64,000 nt of DNA from Mycobacterium sp. GA-0227b (lineage in GTDB: Bacteria > Actinomycetota > Actinomycetes > Mycobacteriales > Mycobacteriaceae). Shown one piece after another: positions 42,604 through 50,785 of the stretch. The stretch spans positions 1 through 64,000 of the forward strand of contig NZ_LQIK01000033.1 in NCBI RefSeq assembly GCF_001499855.1, in the 5' to 3' direction. The position numbers and the translations under genes were made by a program. Each line of letters opens with the position of its first letter. The first letter of the stretch is position 1. The notes under the pieces were generated by a model, which was not told the origin of the DNA, ran no database searches, and saw only the letters and a program-made list of their open reading frames with translations.

Positions 42604-43279
42604 GCGCCTCGAGGAACTCGGAGTCGTGCGGCAGTTCGGCGAGGACGGCCTCCGCGTCGCCGTCGACGGTGGTGATCGGTGTGGCCGAACGAATCGCCGC
42701 GACGGCCTCGTCGAACTCTCCGGCCGACTCGGCGAGTAACCGGGCGAGGTGATCGGCGGCGAAGCCGCGCGGGAACTGCACGGCCTGGAGGGTTGAGCGA
42801 TCCAGCGACGTGATCACCGCCCCGCGGTCGTCGACGACCTTCACGCTGTCGGTGACCGGCAACACGGGCAGCACCACGGGCGCTCCATCCACCAGGCGCG
42901 CGATCACCCGGTCGCGCAGGTCCGGCGGCGTCAGCGGTTGCCGCACATCGTGCACGAGCACGAACGGCGCCGAGAAAGGCTGGCTTACAACGTGTTCGAG
43001 CGCGGCCGCCAGACACTGCGCCCGGGCGGCCGGTCCCTCGGCCACCGCCACTGCCACCGCGGCCATTCCCTCGCGAGTGAGCAGGTCGCGAACATCCCCG
43101 GCGAGGTGTTCGGCGACCGACACGACGACGCGGGCTGGATCGGCGACCGCGTCCAGGCAGTCTCGCACGACGCGCGCCAGCGGTGCCTGCCCCGCCAGCG
43201 GTTGGAACACCGCCGCAGCATGGTCTGCCAACGGCAACGGCACGATCGCCGAGAGACGTTGGGCAGGAGTCGCCGTCAC
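42578..43279 (-). CDS. Degenerate IspD-like protein
   Basis: 233 residues with the outline of an IspD fold: N-terminal strand RLSAIVPLPLADHAAAVFQPLAGQAPL, central VLVHDVRQPLTPPDLRDRV (counterpart of HDAARP) and VDGDAEAVLAELPHDSEFLEAL at the end. The Gly-rich CTP loop (AAG-x-G-x-R) is missing, so it is probably not a working cytidylyltransferase. GTG start at 43279, 10 bp after the Mce-associated gene, so it may be the last gene of that transcript. Could be a partner or regulatory paralogue of its neighbour. Confidence 0.65.
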   Translation of the reverse strand: MTATPAQRLSAIVPLPLADHAAAVFQPLAGQAPLARVVRDCLDAVADPARVVVSVAEHLAGDVRDLLTREGMAAVAVAVAEGPAARAQCLAAALEHVVSQPFSAPFVLVHDVRQPLTPPDLRDRVIARLVDGAPVVLPVLPVTDSVKVVDDRGAVITSLDRSTLQAVQFPRGFAADHLARLLAESAGEFDEAVAAIRSATPITTVDGDAEAVLAELPHDSEFLEALIASRRSC

Positions 43280-43289
43280 GGCGGCGACG

Positions 43290-43925
43290 CTACACGGGGT
43301 CGAAAGTGTTGATCAGCCAGCGGCCGTCGGACTTGGTCAGGCCGACTTTGACCGCGCTCGCGGCAAACGCCCCGTCCGGGTTCTCCTTACTGGTCGTCGT
43401 CTGGTTGACGAAGACCAACACCACCGCGGAGTCGGGATGCATTTCCGCCACGCCGGCCTGCACGACGGCCGCGCTGGTCTTCACCTGCTTCTCCTTGACC
43501 GCCGGGGTCACGATCTGCTCGGTGAACTGCGTGTAGTAGTCCAGGAAGTCGCCGGTCAGATGCGACTTTGCGGCCGCGAAATCCTTGTCCATGGTTTCCG
43601 GTGCATACGACAGCAGCGCCGTGGTACCCGTTGTCGCCGCGTCCAACGCGACCTGTTGGGCATCCTCGTTCGTCTGCTGATCGACCCGGAACTGGAAGAA
43701 GTACAGCCACGCCGCGACACCTGCGGACACAACGAGCAGAAGCGTGAGCATGATGGCGCCGAGGTGTTTTCGGATGCCCGGCAACCTCTTCGGCCTGCTT
43801 TTCGCGGCCGGTTGCGGCGTCGCTTCCTCGACCGCAGTCGACTCCGGTTCGGCTGCCGCGGATTCCGGTTCGTCGGAAGCCGCGGAGTTCACGTCGACCT
43901 CTTCGGTGTTGGTTTCGGTGCTCAC
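43290..43925 (-). CDS. Mce-associated membrane protein (second)
   Basis: 211 residues. Acidic Ala/Glu/Ser-rich cytosolic N-terminus (1-50), one transmembrane helix about 56-80 (HLGAIMLTLLLVVSAGVAAWLYFF), then an outer alpha+beta domain with TALLSYAPETMDKDFAAAKSHLTGDFLDYY, the common Mas signature. Such proteins are thought to stabilise Mce complexes. The GTG at 43925 overlaps the stop of the first Mas gene by four bases (GTGA). The mce genes of this window lie 13 kb away, so the pairing is inferred. Confidence 0.82.
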   Translation of the reverse strand: MSTETNTEEVDVNSAASDEPESAAAEPESTAVEEATPQPAAKSRPKRLPGIRKHLGAIMLTLLLVVSAGVAAWLYFFQFRVDQQTNEDAQQVALDAATTGTTALLSYAPETMDKDFAAAKSHLTGDFLDYYTQFTEQIVTPAVKEKQVKTSAAVVQAGVAEMHPDSAVVLVFVNQTTTSKENPDGAFAASAVKVGLTKSDGRWLINTFDPV

Positions 43926-44836
43926 GGTACGAACTCGACTTTCGACATCTTGATCTGGTCGCCCTCGCGGACCAGGTCCACCATCAGCCGCCACGAGCGC
44001 GGCTCCTGATTGGCGCCGGCGGTGTTGGTGACCCGCGAGGTGGCCGACACCAGCGCGGTGGCGTTGTTGTCGGTCATCGACTTGACCGCGGCGACGTTGA
44101 CGGTGACCTCGGTGACCACCTTCGATTCCTTGGCGACCTTGGCGAAGTCCTCAGCCTGCGCCTCGAAATCCGCCTTGAACTGCCCCGTCGAGTTGTCGAT
44201 GATTCGCTTCACGTCTTCCTGGGCCTTGTTGAAGTCCAGCGACATCAGCGTCACAACACTCTGTCGCGCGGCAGCGGCGAACTCCGCAGTGCGCTCTTGT
44301 TCCGCGACAGCCTGCCGGTGATGCCACACCATGAAACCGCTGGCGGCGGCGAATGCCAGGATGAGCAGGACAGCCAGCGCTGCGGCGACGAACTTCCACC
44401 TGATCCGTGGCATCCGCAGCCGACGGGACCGCCCCGGCGCCTCGGCCGTAGCGACCGCTGCGTCCTCAGATGCGTCGTCGGCGGGTTCGCCGGGTGCCGC
44501 CTCGGGCGCCGCCTCTGTTGCGTCCTCTGTTGCGTCCTCTGTTTCGTGGGGGGTTTCCTCGAGCGCTTCGTCGGCCTTCGCGTCGGCATCCTCGACCGGC
44601 GCCGAGGCCTCTTCAGTCGTCTTCGCCTCGGCTGCCTGCCTGCGTAGCCGGATGGCCTTGGCGCGGGCGCGGGCGGCTGCGGCAATCGCCTCCGCTTCCG
44701 CGGCTTCGGCCTCCGCCTCCTCGGCGAGGGCCAGCGCCTCGTCCGAGTCCGCTGACCGCTGCTCAGGGTCATCCTGCGGCGGCTGTGCGACGCGGTCCGC
44801 GTCGATCACCGACTCGCGGCGCCTGAAAGACGGCAC
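43922..44836 (-). CDS. Mce-associated membrane protein (first), coiled acidic N-terminus
   Basis: 304 residues from GTG 44836, which has GAGGAGG five bases upstream; ATGs at 44863 and 44881 are less well placed. Residues about 25-135 are Ala/Glu-rich with coiled-coil character (ALAEEAEAEAAEAEAIAAAA) and acidic repeats (TEDATEDATEAAPEAAPG); a transmembrane helix follows near 145-168 and an outer Mas domain after (VVTLMSLDFNKAQEDVKRIIDNSTGQF). A GATAAT hexamer at 44885-44880 on this strand could be its -10. Forms a two-gene unit with the next Mas gene. Confidence 0.8.
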   Translation of the reverse strand: MPSFRRRESVIDADRVAQPPQDDPEQRSADSDEALALAEEAEAEAAEAEAIAAAARARAKAIRLRRQAAEAKTTEEASAPVEDADAKADEALEETPHETEDATEDATEAAPEAAPGEPADDASEDAAVATAEAPGRSRRLRMPRIRWKFVAAALAVLLILAFAAASGFMVWHHRQAVAEQERTAEFAAAARQSVVTLMSLDFNKAQEDVKRIIDNSTGQFKADFEAQAEDFAKVAKESKVVTEVTVNVAAVKSMTDNNATALVSATSRVTNTAGANQEPRSWRLMVDLVREGDQIKMSKVEFVP

Positions 44837-44979
44837 AGCGACCTCCTCATCTGCTTCATGCATCAATCGTGAGAATGGCATTATCCAATTTTGAGTATCG
44901 CCGCGACGATACCCGCGTCCGCAGCCCCCGGCAACGCGGGGTTTCCTGCGGAAATGTTATTTACACGCTGCGCGGACGC

Positions 44980-46461
44980 TCAGCCGTGATTGTCCTGAAG
45001 GCGGTCCTTCATCACCTTGCCGGTGGCGTTCAACGGCAACCTGTCGAGGAACTCTACAGAGCGCGGCACTTTGAAACCCGCCATTCGCTCCCGGCTCCAC
45101 GAAATGAGGTCCTCTGGCGTGACGCCGTCGTGACCGGGGTTGCGCACGATGAACGCCTTACCGACCTGGCCCATCCGCTCATCGGGCACTCCGATCACCG
45201 CAGCCTGGGCGACCGCCGGATGTTCGAGCAGAAACCCCTCGATCTCGGCGGGATAGGCGTTGAAGCCGCCGACGATGAACATGTCCTTCTTGCGACCCAC
45301 GATCCGCAACCGTCCCGACTCGGTGAACTCGCCGAGATCGCCGGTGTGCAGGAAACCGTCGGCGTCGATGGCCTCGGCCGTCGCGACGGGGTCGTCGAGG
45401 TAGCCCTGCATGACGTTGTAACCGCGCACCAGCACCTCGCCGTCGCCGGCGATGCGCACTTCCACGTCCTCGCACGGCAGGCCGGCCGTCGTCGCGACGT
45501 CCTCGGGGGTGTCCCCTGGCCGCGACAGCGTCACGTTGCCGGCTTCGGTCAGCCCGTAACCGGTCATCAGGGACTGGAAGGGCAACTCGTCGCGGATGCG
45601 GCGGATCAGCTCCACCGGGATGTCGGCCGCGCCGGTCACTCCCGCCCGCAGGGTCGCGAGCCGGTCCTTGTCGGCGACGGTCAGCAGCGAGTGGTACAGC
45701 GTGGGCGGGCCGGGCAACATCGTGATGCGTTCGCGCTCGACGAGGTCGACAACCCGGTCGACGTCGAACGCGGCCACCGGAAGCATCGTCGCGCCCCGGA
45801 GGAAGGACGCGACGAGGCCGGCTTTGAGCCCGAACGTATGGAAGTACGGATTGATCATCAGATAGCGGTCGCCCTCGCGGAGATCCGCGAGCGTCGCCCA
45901 CTCCTCGTAGGCCCGCAGCGTCTGCCGATGGTTCATCATCGCGCCCTTGGGCCTACCGGTGGTGCCGGACGTGAAGATCACGTCCGCGACGTCGGTGCCC
46001 TTCAGGTCATCGACTCGGTCGGACGCGGACCCCGACGCCAGGAAGTCCGAACCCAGGTCGATCACCGGTGGCAGCCCGGCCGGCGTCGACGAGGACAGCG
46101 AGTAGTCCATGCCGAGGAAGTCCTTCTGCACCAGCACGGCCTTCGCGCCGCTGCGGCCGATGATGTCGGCCGCCTCCTCCGGCTTGAACCGGGTGTTGAC
46201 CGGGACGAGCACGCCGCCGGCGCTCAACAGGCCGAAGGCCGCGATGATCCAGCCCGCAGAGTTCGGCGCCCAGAGCGCGACCCGATCGCCCTTGTCGATA
46301 CCGAGTTCGACGAAAGCTCCTGCGGCGCAACGTATTCGCTGCACCAACTCGGTGAAGGACAAGCGCAGCGGACCGTCGACGACAGCCTCCGCGTCGCCGA
46401 ACCGGTCCGCTGCGCTCAAGACCATCTCGGGGATGGTCTCCCAGGTGTCTCGGTACGTCAC
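44980..46461 (-). CDS. Acyl-CoA synthetase, FadD3-like
   Basis: 493 residues, adenylate-forming acid:CoA ligase. P-loop FTSGTTGRPKGAM near residues 165-177; A5-type motif MTGYGLTEAGN; GFLHTGDLGEF and the hinge GRKKDMFIVGGFNAYPAEIE; catalytic lysine in LPLNATGKVMKD near the C-terminus. Similar in length and motif style to FadD3, which acts on steroid ring remnants, but substrate is not decided by sequence. GTG start at 46461 overlaps the amidohydrolase stop by four bases (GTGA), so the two are one operon. Confidence 0.82.
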   Translation of the reverse strand: MTYRDTWETIPEMVLSAADRFGDAEAVVDGPLRLSFTELVQRIRCAAGAFVELGIDKGDRVALWAPNSAGWIIAAFGLLSAGGVLVPVNTRFKPEEAADIIGRSGAKAVLVQKDFLGMDYSLSSSTPAGLPPVIDLGSDFLASGSASDRVDDLKGTDVADVIFTSGTTGRPKGAMMNHRQTLRAYEEWATLADLREGDRYLMINPYFHTFGLKAGLVASFLRGATMLPVAAFDVDRVVDLVERERITMLPGPPTLYHSLLTVADKDRLATLRAGVTGAADIPVELIRRIRDELPFQSLMTGYGLTEAGNVTLSRPGDTPEDVATTAGLPCEDVEVRIAGDGEVLVRGYNVMQGYLDDPVATAEAIDADGFLHTGDLGEFTESGRLRIVGRKKDMFIVGGFNAYPAEIEGFLLEHPAVAQAAVIGVPDERMGQVGKAFIVRNPGHDGVTPEDLISWSRERMAGFKVPRSVEFLDRLPLNATGKVMKDRLQDNHG

Positions 46462-47648
46462 ACGGTGACGAGGCGACCCAGGTTGCCGCCCATGATCTTC
46501 GCCTGATCCTCGACCGAGAGGTGCTCGAGCGCGGTCACGTAGTGGGTCGGCTCCGCGAGACCCTCCGGGTGCGGCCAATCCGAGCCGTAGAGCACCTGCT
46601 CCACGCCGATCAGGTTGATCAGGTCGTCGATGCCCTCCTCGTAGAACGGGCTGACGTAGATGCGGTTCTTGATTTCCTCGATCGGGTTGCCCAGGAAGGC
46701 CTCTGGCGCCTTCTTGTACACCTCGGCCATCGAGTCCAGCAGCGGGAACATCCACTTCGAACCGGCCTCGACGATGCCGACCTTGAGCTTCGGATGCCGG
46801 AACAGCGCGCCGTGAATCACCCAGGAGGCCACGGCGTCCTGGATCGGTCGCCACTCGTTGAGGATCGACATCGCGTTCGTCTGGAACGGCAGCATCTCCT
46901 GCGCAACGCCGTCCCACTCCGAGGTGTAGCGGGAGTAACCGCTGTCGGACGAGTGCATGCCGACGAAGATGTCGTGGTGGACGACCCGCTCCCAGAACGG
47001 ATCGAACTCGGGCAGCGCGAACGACCGCGGACCACGGAAGCCGGGAACCGGCGCCGGCCGAACGAGAATGGCACGAGCACCGCGCGCGACCGCCCACTCC
47101 AACTCCTCGATCGCCTTCTCGACGATCGGCAGCGTGATCACCGGGGTGGTGAAGATGCGGTTCTGGTAGTTGAAGCCCCAGACCTCGTCGAGCCACTGGT
47201 TCAGGGAGTGGATGATGACGTGGATCGCCACCGGGTCATCGCGCAGCCGCTCCTCGATCAGGCTCGCCAGCGTCGGGAACATCAGCGAGCGGTCGACGCC
47301 CAGCTCGTTCATCAGCTCCAGCCGCGGCTCGGGCTCGAAGAACGCCGGGATGGACCGCATCGGCTCACCGAAGAGTTCGCGCTTGCTCTTCCCGTCGGGG
47401 TTGCCGAACTTGAAGTACTCCTCCCAAGCGCCGGGCTTGGCGACGTGCGAGAACGTCGGGTTCGGGATGTAGTTGCTGATCTGTCCCTTGATGGCGATCT
47501 TGGTGCGGCCGTTGACCTCGACGTACTGGACGATGTCCTTGTACTCCTTCGGGAGGTACTTGGTCATCGCCTCCGGCGGCTCATAGAGGTGGTTGTCCGC
47601 ATCGAACAGCGGAAACGGTATATCCACCCGGTGTGAAAGTTGTCCCAT
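46458..47648 (-). CDS. Amidohydrolase-2 family metal-dependent hydrolase
   Basis: 396 residues, TIM-barrel amidohydrolase of the ACMSD-like group, which includes decarboxylases and C-C hydrolases. Metal-binding start FDADNHLYEPPEAM, internal VGMHSSDSGY and HGALFRHPKLKVGIVEAG, and the C-terminal YGSDWPHPEG with the conserved Asp. ATG at 47648 has AAAGGAG seven bases before it. Leads the two-gene operon with the FadD3-like ligase. Reaction unknown; in context it may open or decarboxylate a ring product before CoA activation. A GAGAAT hexamer lies at 47685-47680 on this strand. Confidence 0.82.
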   Translation of the reverse strand: MGQLSHRVDIPFPLFDADNHLYEPPEAMTKYLPKEYKDIVQYVEVNGRTKIAIKGQISNYIPNPTFSHVAKPGAWEEYFKFGNPDGKSKRELFGEPMRSIPAFFEPEPRLELMNELGVDRSLMFPTLASLIEERLRDDPVAIHVIIHSLNQWLDEVWGFNYQNRIFTTPVITLPIVEKAIEELEWAVARGARAILVRPAPVPGFRGPRSFALPEFDPFWERVVHHDIFVGMHSSDSGYSRYTSEWDGVAQEMLPFQTNAMSILNEWRPIQDAVASWVIHGALFRHPKLKVGIVEAGSKWMFPLLDSMAEVYKKAPEAFLGNPIEEIKNRIYVSPFYEEGIDDLINLIGVEQVLYGSDWPHPEGLAEPTHYVTALEHLSVEDQAKIMGGNLGRLVTV

Positions 47649-47670
47649 GGAACACTCCTTTTCCTCTCGG

Positions 47671-47685
47671 GAGAATCCTATTCTC
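47671..47685. promoter_or_regulatory. GAGAAT-N3-ATTCTC palindrome in amidohydrolase promoter
   Basis: Perfect 6-bp arms. On the minus strand GAGAAT would be a -10 with a short leader to the ribosome site at 47655-47661. Related elements occur at 44871-44885, 49403-49421 and 56786-56800. Confidence 0.5.
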
Positions 47686-47777
47686 ATTTACGCCGGAATC
47701 GCAACGTGCCTCCCGGCGTTGCGGGGCCGCCTGTTCAGTTCGCGACAGCTACACCAGGGCTGTCGGTCGGCCCCGAA

Positions 47778-49358
47778 TCACGACCCCGGCGTACGTCTCG
47801 CGAGGGCAGCGGTGCCGTGCTGGCGCACCTGTTCGCGGACGCGGAACTTCTGCACCTTGCCGCTGGCCGTGCGCGGATAGTCCTGCCCCTCCGGGACCCG
47901 GTGCAGCTCCTCCGGCCACTTCTGAATTGCTACGCCCGCGGCCTTGAAGTGCTCGCGCACCTGCCCCAGCGTCGGCATGTCATGACCCTCGCGGATGCGC
48001 AGCACCGCAGCCGCCCGCTCCCCAAGGCGGTCGTCGGGTGCGGCCACCACGACTGCCTCGGCCACGCTCGGCATGCTCAACAGCACCTCTTCGACCTCGA
48101 GCGCGGAGATGTTCTCCCCGCCGCGGATGATGACGTCGGCCTTGCGGTCGGTGATCGTGAGGTAACCGTCGTCGTCGAGCACGCCGATGTCGCCGGTGTG
48201 ATACCAGCCCTCGTCGTCGAAGGCCCGCGCGGTCAGCGCCGCATCTGTATAGCCGAGGCACAGATCCGGTCCGCGCGAAAGGATTTCGCCTTCTTCGGTG
48301 AGCTTGATCTCGACGCCGGGGCGCGGATCGCCGTCGGTGTAGAGCCGCTTGTCCTCCGGCGCCGTCGGCCTGGATCCCGTGATGGACGGATGCTCGGTGC
48401 TGCCGTACGACCGGAACACGAAGAAACCCATGTCGGCGAGCCGGCGGGTGACCGCGGCCGGAACGGTGGATCCGCCGAGGCCGACCGTGGTGAACCGGGA
48501 GCGATGCGCGTCTGTGCAATTCGGATGGTCGAGCAGGCTGGTGACGAAGTACGGCGGCCCGCCGCCGATCGACAGGCCTTCGGACTCCATGAGTTTGAGC
48601 ACCTTGCCGGGGTCCCACACGTCGCACAGATCGATCGACGCACCCTCGAGCACCGGGATGAGGAACGCGCCGATCATGCCGATGAAGTGCCCGACCGGCG
48701 TCGCGGTCAGCTGCCTGCCGCGGTCCTTGGGGTAGTTCTCCAGCAGCTGTCGGGTTTCGAAACCCAGCGTCTGATGGCTGTGCACAACGCCTTTCGGGTT
48801 GCTCGTGGTCCCCGAGGTGAACGCGATCAGGGCCGGGCCCGCCGGATCGGCCGCCAGCGTCCCTGCCATCGGCTCGTCGTCGAGAAGCTCGTCGAAGCTG
48901 TTCTCGCCCACCAGGCCGACGGTTGGCACGGCGCCGGACAGGTCCGGCTGAAAGGCCATCCGGCCGAACTCTCGCGCGGTGATGAAAACCTTCGGCTGCG
49001 ACGTCGAGAGGATGTGGCCGAGCTCCTTACGGCCGTAGAAGTGCACGATCGGCACCACGACCGCACCCAGGAACGTGGAGGCCCAGAACGCAACCGCGGC
49101 CTCCATCCAGTTGGGCAGCTGCAGCGCGACCACGTCTCCCGGTCCCACCCCGCGCTTGCGCAAACCCGCCGCGAGACGCCGGGCCCGCAGTTCGACGTCG
49201 GCGAACGTGCCGGCGTACGGACGTACCTCGGAGTGCACCCAGAACCCGGTGTCCGGATGTGCGGCCAGGTTGCGGGCCAACAACTCACCGAGCGTCTCGG
49301 GGGTCCACCAACCTTCTTCCTCGTAGCGTTTGGTCAGCTCGACCGGAATGTTGCGCAT
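47778..49358 (-). CDS. Acyl-CoA synthetase (cyclohexanecarboxylate-CoA ligase-like FadD)
   Basis: 526 residues, adenylate-forming ligase. P-loop AFTSGTTSNPKGVVHS near residues 175-190; FRSYGSTEHPS; GWYHTGDIGVLDDDGYL; hinge DRKADVIIRGGENISALEVEE; and the C-terminal lysine in YPRTASGKVQKF. The overall pattern is nearer to cyclohexane-carboxylate and medium-chain ligases than to long-chain FadD. ATG at 49358, GGGGAG just before. Divergent from the crotonase gene with shared promoter DNA. Probably activates a cyclic or branched acid; substrate unknown. Confidence 0.82.
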   Translation of the reverse strand: MRNIPVELTKRYEEEGWWTPETLGELLARNLAAHPDTGFWVHSEVRPYAGTFADVELRARRLAAGLRKRGVGPGDVVALQLPNWMEAAVAFWASTFLGAVVVPIVHFYGRKELGHILSTSQPKVFITAREFGRMAFQPDLSGAVPTVGLVGENSFDELLDDEPMAGTLAADPAGPALIAFTSGTTSNPKGVVHSHQTLGFETRQLLENYPKDRGRQLTATPVGHFIGMIGAFLIPVLEGASIDLCDVWDPGKVLKLMESEGLSIGGGPPYFVTSLLDHPNCTDAHRSRFTTVGLGGSTVPAAVTRRLADMGFFVFRSYGSTEHPSITGSRPTAPEDKRLYTDGDPRPGVEIKLTEEGEILSRGPDLCLGYTDAALTARAFDDEGWYHTGDIGVLDDDGYLTITDRKADVIIRGGENISALEVEEVLLSMPSVAEAVVVAAPDDRLGERAAAVLRIREGHDMPTLGQVREHFKAAGVAIQKWPEELHRVPEGQDYPRTASGKVQKFRVREQVRQHGTAALARRTPGS

Positions 49359-49402
49359 GGACTCCCCACACTTGGGCGGCAGCTCCGACTCGAGGCGATG
49401 TT

Positions 49403-49421
49403 ATTCTCTGGTTACGAGAAT
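49403..49421. promoter_or_regulatory. Divergent GAGAAT promoter elements between fadD and echA genes
   Basis: ATTCTC (49403-49408) and GAGAAT (49416-49421) are 7 bp apart and face away from each other. Each reads GAGAAT on the strand of the gene it precedes, as expected for two divergent -10 hexamers or one operator. Confidence 0.5.
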
Positions 49422-49448
49422 GCCAATACCGCAAATGGAGAACGTTTG

Positions 49449-50165
49449 ATGGTCGACCTCGAGTTGGACGACGGTTTGGCCGTCATCACCATCGATCGCC
49501 CGCAGGCGCGCAATGCGATCGCACCCGAGACCATGGAGCAGCTGCACACCGCGCTCGACGGAGCGGAGGGCGCCACGGCCCTGGTGATCAGAGGCGCCGG
49601 TGATCGCGCGTTCGTGTCGGGCGGCGATCTCAAACTTCTGGCCGCGCTGCGCACCGTGGCCGATGCGGCCGCCATGGCGCGGCGCATGCGTTCGGTGTGC
49701 GACCGCATCGCGGCGTTTCCCGGCGTCACCGTCGCCGTCCTCAACGGGCATGCGCTCGGCGGCGGTGCGGAGTTCGCCGTCGCGGCCGACATTCGCCTGG
49801 CGGCATCCGACATCAAGATCGGCTTCAACCAGGTGGCACTCGAGATCATGCCGGCCTGGGGCGGAGCCGAGCGGTTGGTCCCGCTTGTCGGCTACAGCAA
49901 GGCGCTACTGCTGGCCGGCACCGGCACCGTCCTTGCGGCCGCCGAGGCGGAGCGAATCGGCTTGGTCGACCGCGTGCTGCCGCGCGAGTCGTTCGACGAG
50001 GACTGGCGCGCGATCGCCCGCCAGCTCGCGCACCGTGCGGCAGGCGAGATCAAGCGCGTGATGAAGGGCGCCTCGACCGAGGAGGCCGTCGATGCGTTCG
50101 CGCGGCTGTGGGTGTCCGACGAGCATTGGGCCGCGGCCGACAAGGCGATGAACCGCACCAAGTAG
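49449..50165 (+). CDS. Enoyl-CoA hydratase/isomerase family protein
   Basis: 238 residues, crotonase fold. Oxyanion motif GAGDRAFVSGGDLKLL, then NGHALGGGAEFAVAADIRLA with the first catalytic Glu in place (GGAEFA). The second position reads GFNQVALEIMP, giving Gln where hydratases have Glu, so it may be an isomerase or a hydratase variant. ATG with GGAG eight bases upstream. Divergent from the FadD gene and followed by a bidirectional hairpin. It resembles EchA19 in setting (next to a FadD), but that match is not certain. Confidence 0.8.
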   Translation: MVDLELDDGLAVITIDRPQARNAIAPETMEQLHTALDGAEGATALVIRGAGDRAFVSGGDLKLLAALRTVADAAAMARRMRSVCDRIAAFPGVTVAVLNGHALGGGAEFAVAADIRLAASDIKIGFNQVALEIMPAWGGAERLVPLVGYSKALLLAGTGTVLAAAEAERIGLVDRVLPRESFDEDWRAIARQLAHRAAGEIKRVMKGASTEEAVDAFARLWVSDEHWAAADKAMNRTK

Positions 50166-50183
50166 GCGCGCACCTTTATGGCG

Positions 50184-50241
50184 CGAGCAGACGTGAAGTG
50201 CCCCTGTAACCGGTCATTTTGGGACACTTTGCGTCTGCTCG
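50184..50241. terminator. Long interrupted hairpin between convergent genes
   Basis: CGAGCAGACG (50184-50193) pairs with CGTCTGCTCG (50232-50241); after a 2x2 internal loop AAGTG (50196-50200) pairs with CACTT (50225-50229). It sits between the echA stop (50165) and the VOC gene stop (50245). Confidence 0.65.
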
Positions 50242-50244
50242 GCC

Positions 50245-50775
50245 TTAACTGCCCAGCACCCGGATCGGATCCCTGCCGTCCCAGTTCGCGGCGGCGTCGC
50301 GGACGAACTGCGCCATCCCGCTGGTGACCTCCGTGAGCTCCATGATCTCGATGATGTGCGCGACGTGTGCTGGACCGGCCGGCGGCTCGACGTAGGCGAA
50401 CCGGGTGCCGACGTCCTCGCCACCCGACCACACGACCGGCCATCCCGCCGCCGCCACGGCCCGCATGGTCGCGTCGAAATCGGTTGCCCAGTGAGCAAAC
50501 TGGTGAAATCCTTCGCCATTGGCGTCGAGGAACTCGGTGAAGATGCTCGGCGCCTCGCTGTGCTGCTGGATCAGCTCGACCTGCAGGTCTCCACTGTTGC
50601 TCAGCGCCAGCGACTGGGTGATCTCACACGGCTCGCCTCGGTACTGCGCGGCCAGCGTGAGCTCCCGCATGACGAACCACGGGCCGACACCGAGTTGAAG
50701 CCAGCTCCCGACCGCCCGGTCGAGATCATTGACGACATAACCGATCTGACGGATCGGACCCGGTAGGACCGTCAC
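50245..50775 (-). CDS. VOC (glyoxalase/dioxygenase) superfamily protein
   Basis: 176 residues, vicinal-oxygen-chelate fold. Start GPIRQIGYVVNDLDRAVGSWLQLGVGPW is the first beta-alpha-beta unit, VELIQQHSEAPSIFTEFLD carries a metal-ligand-type Glu, and GFHQFAHWATDFDATM holds the His. Resembles methylmalonyl-CoA epimerase-like and glyoxalase-like members. GTG at 50775, 10 bp after the SDR stop, same strand; part of the SnoaL-SDR-VOC unit. Could be a lyase or epimerase in the pathway. Confidence 0.78.
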   Translation of the reverse strand: MTVLPGPIRQIGYVVNDLDRAVGSWLQLGVGPWFVMRELTLAAQYRGEPCEITQSLALSNSGDLQVELIQQHSEAPSIFTEFLDANGEGFHQFAHWATDFDATMRAVAAAGWPVVWSGGEDVGTRFAYVEPPAGPAHVAHIIEIMELTEVTSGMAQFVRDAAANWDGRDPIRVLGS

Positions 50776-50785
50776 AGCGCGCTCG

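Noticed and set aside
47640..50165. 841-codon plus-strand frame ending in the crotonase
   Set aside because: Only the last 238 codons from ATG 49449 are a real gene; the rest is antisense to the FadD gene.
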